From contig NC_091137.1 in NCBI RefSeq assembly GCF_041381155.1, positions 24,845,351 through 24,909,350 on the forward strand: a stretch of DNA of 64,000 nucleotides. Direction: 5' to 3'. Numbering within the stretch: the stretch's first letter is position 1; each line of letters opens with the position of its first letter. Position numbers and translations under genes: made by a program. The notes beneath the pieces are model-generated. The model was given only the letters and a program-made list of their open reading frames with translations. It searched no databases and was not told the origin of the DNA. The DNA comes from Argopecten irradians (lineage: Eukaryota; Mollusca; Bivalvia; Pectinida; Pectinidae). Shown here piece by piece: positions 62,552 to 64,000 of this stretch.

Positions 62552-64000
62552 CAGAATTAGATATGACGAGTATTACTGTCAACACAATAATAGTGTGAAT
62601 GGTTTTGGTTGACTAGGATGCTGTTGCTGTTACCTGGCACGCTGTCGATACACTCTAGTTTTGGCGACGTTACGTCATACACACGTGTTGCGGGAAGCAC
62701 GCCCATCAGTAGCTGAGCTACTTTCAAAATGGACGACTTTGTTGAGCTTGTTAACCTGATACTGTCATTAGATACAATGAGAAGTTAGCCGTTGTTGTGT
62801 CCACATAGTTACATTTACAAATGTACTTCATTCCCAACACAAAGTTACATTTACAAATGTACTTCATTCCCAACACAAACCGTACCATCCGTCCTTGGCT
62901 AGGATAACTTGTAAAATACTTTATAATTATCTTATAAAAGTGGTAACATTGAATAGTTTGACATTTGAGACTTCTATGTCATACGAGTGTTTTTTTCTCT
63001 GTAATATAGACTATGATACAGTTGTTACAGCATATTAGGCTTACTCCTTTTCCGGCAGTTCCAGTCTCCAAGTTAACAGTAACATAACGCTGTAGAAAAG
63101 TCACAGAAAACATAAGAGGTTAGTGTAAAACAGATACTTATATCAAGATCATTAGCAGTGTTTTTTGCACTTACTATTTTCAACAGCCCATGCCTTTTCA
63201 ATTGGGAAAAAATTTCGGGCGTGTATTAATTTTTCTAAACCACTTGCCCCATGCAAGTAGAGCCCAATAATTCACTTGCAATTGCCCAAAATTAAATTCC
63301 ACTTGCCCCCCAAAAATACCTTTTTTATCGCTGTACTGCACTTAATAGAAAATTAAAAAAATGAAATTTTTTTAGAATTATCTAATTAACATTTCTAATC
63401 CCATTTTACAATATGTTTTCCTTCTATTATTAGAAGAAAAATAAAACAATTAATTTGCAATACTTTTTGCATTTTTAAACTTTTTTTTGTTTCTCTATTT
63501 TTTTCTCTCTAAATGCCTGAATTCCGGAAACCATTATTAGATCCCAAGTGCTACTTCCTACCTTGAACAGAGATCGTTTTTACACAGAAAAACTCCTTGC
63601 TTATGCCAAAAAAAAAAAAAATAATTAGACAACTAATAATGTAAGTTAACTCTGGAAACATTGTAATATAACTTAAAAGCAGTTAACTATTGTTTTAATC
63701 AGCTTGAATGCCTGTAAAACGTCTCTGAACTGAAGGTGCACCTAGCGACCTAGTTATGCTCATTTCGATTTTGTTTTCATTTTTTGAAATAAAATTTGTT
63801 TCTAATCCCAAATTATTTGTTTAAGTAATGTAGAATATATTTACACATTTAAGGAATGAAAACCTGGTACAAATTATCAACACAAATAATGTCATTTTTG
63901 ATAAGTTTTTATTGGGAAATATGACTTCAAAATTGGGAAAATAAGGCATTTTTTGGCTAGTGGAAACAGCCGAAGTTCGGCTGTAGAGTCGGCCAAAAAA
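62552..64000. other. No gene recognised
   Basis: Short direct duplication near 62806-62875 ('cacaaagttacatttacaaa'). Several 'cttgccc' strings near 63240-63305. No CDK N-terminal exon found. Confidence 0.5.

Noticed and set aside
60372-64000. N-terminal CDK exons
   Set aside because: Looked for the Gly-rich loop and PSTAIRE coding sequence on the minus strand and did not find them; they are probably outside the window.

Overview
This window is AT-rich animal nuclear DNA with long introns and dense short repeats. The gene content (a collagen-C1q protein, membrane C-type lectins with a mucin-like stalk, a CDK2-type kinase) and the repeat style fit a mollusc, most likely a bivalve. That includes units beginning AACAAGAGGCC, arrays of 'gtgaccttgaa' units, and a repeat ending in a CCCCCGCC/GGCGGAGGA palindrome. 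Species cannot be fixed from the sequence alone.

Layout. (1) 2.7-14.8 kb, minus strand: a four-exon C-type lectin receptor gene. Its frame is broken in the last exon. Intron 2 carries a 4.4 kb DNA transposon (7131-11504) with its own transposase, and intron 1 carries a TIR element packed with a palindromic satellite. (2) 14.8-19.26 kb: shared upstream region of two divergent paralogues, with a TTAA-flanked MITE. (3) 19.26-36.35 kb, plus strand: the intact paralogue, with exons of 46, 163, 203 and 623 nt. Its 13.8 kb intron 2 holds a 3.5 kb foldback element and, antisense, exons of a broken RecQ-like helicase. (4) 36.4-40.5 kb: repeats, including a second copy of the palindrome-satellite element. 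(5) 40.5-43.9 kb, plus: a six-exon gene for a secreted coiled-coil/collagen/C1q protein, 358 residues, with all splice phases consistent. (6) 44-57 kb: repeats only, notably a large hairpin and a 2.7 kb TIR element filled with CTTAAG-bearing satellite units. (7) 57.3-60.4 kb, minus: the last five coding exons of a CDK2-like kinase; its 5' exons lie beyond the window or were not found. One intron holds eight copies of a 45-bp minisatellite.

Functional reading. The lectin pair and the C1q protein are both typical of the expanded immune-recognition gene sets of bivalves; the kinase is a housekeeping neighbour. The most unusual material is (a) the twin lectin receptors, one intact and one predicted to lose its membrane anchor, sharing a conserved juxtamembrane-transmembrane module, and (b) a family of TA-flanked TIR elements (TIR begins TGGCAARCC) whose interiors are arrays of short palindromes that differ between members (AAGATATCTT in two, CTTAAG in the third).

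All exon boundaries were read by eye from splice sites and frame. No database search was run, so family names rest on motif recognition.
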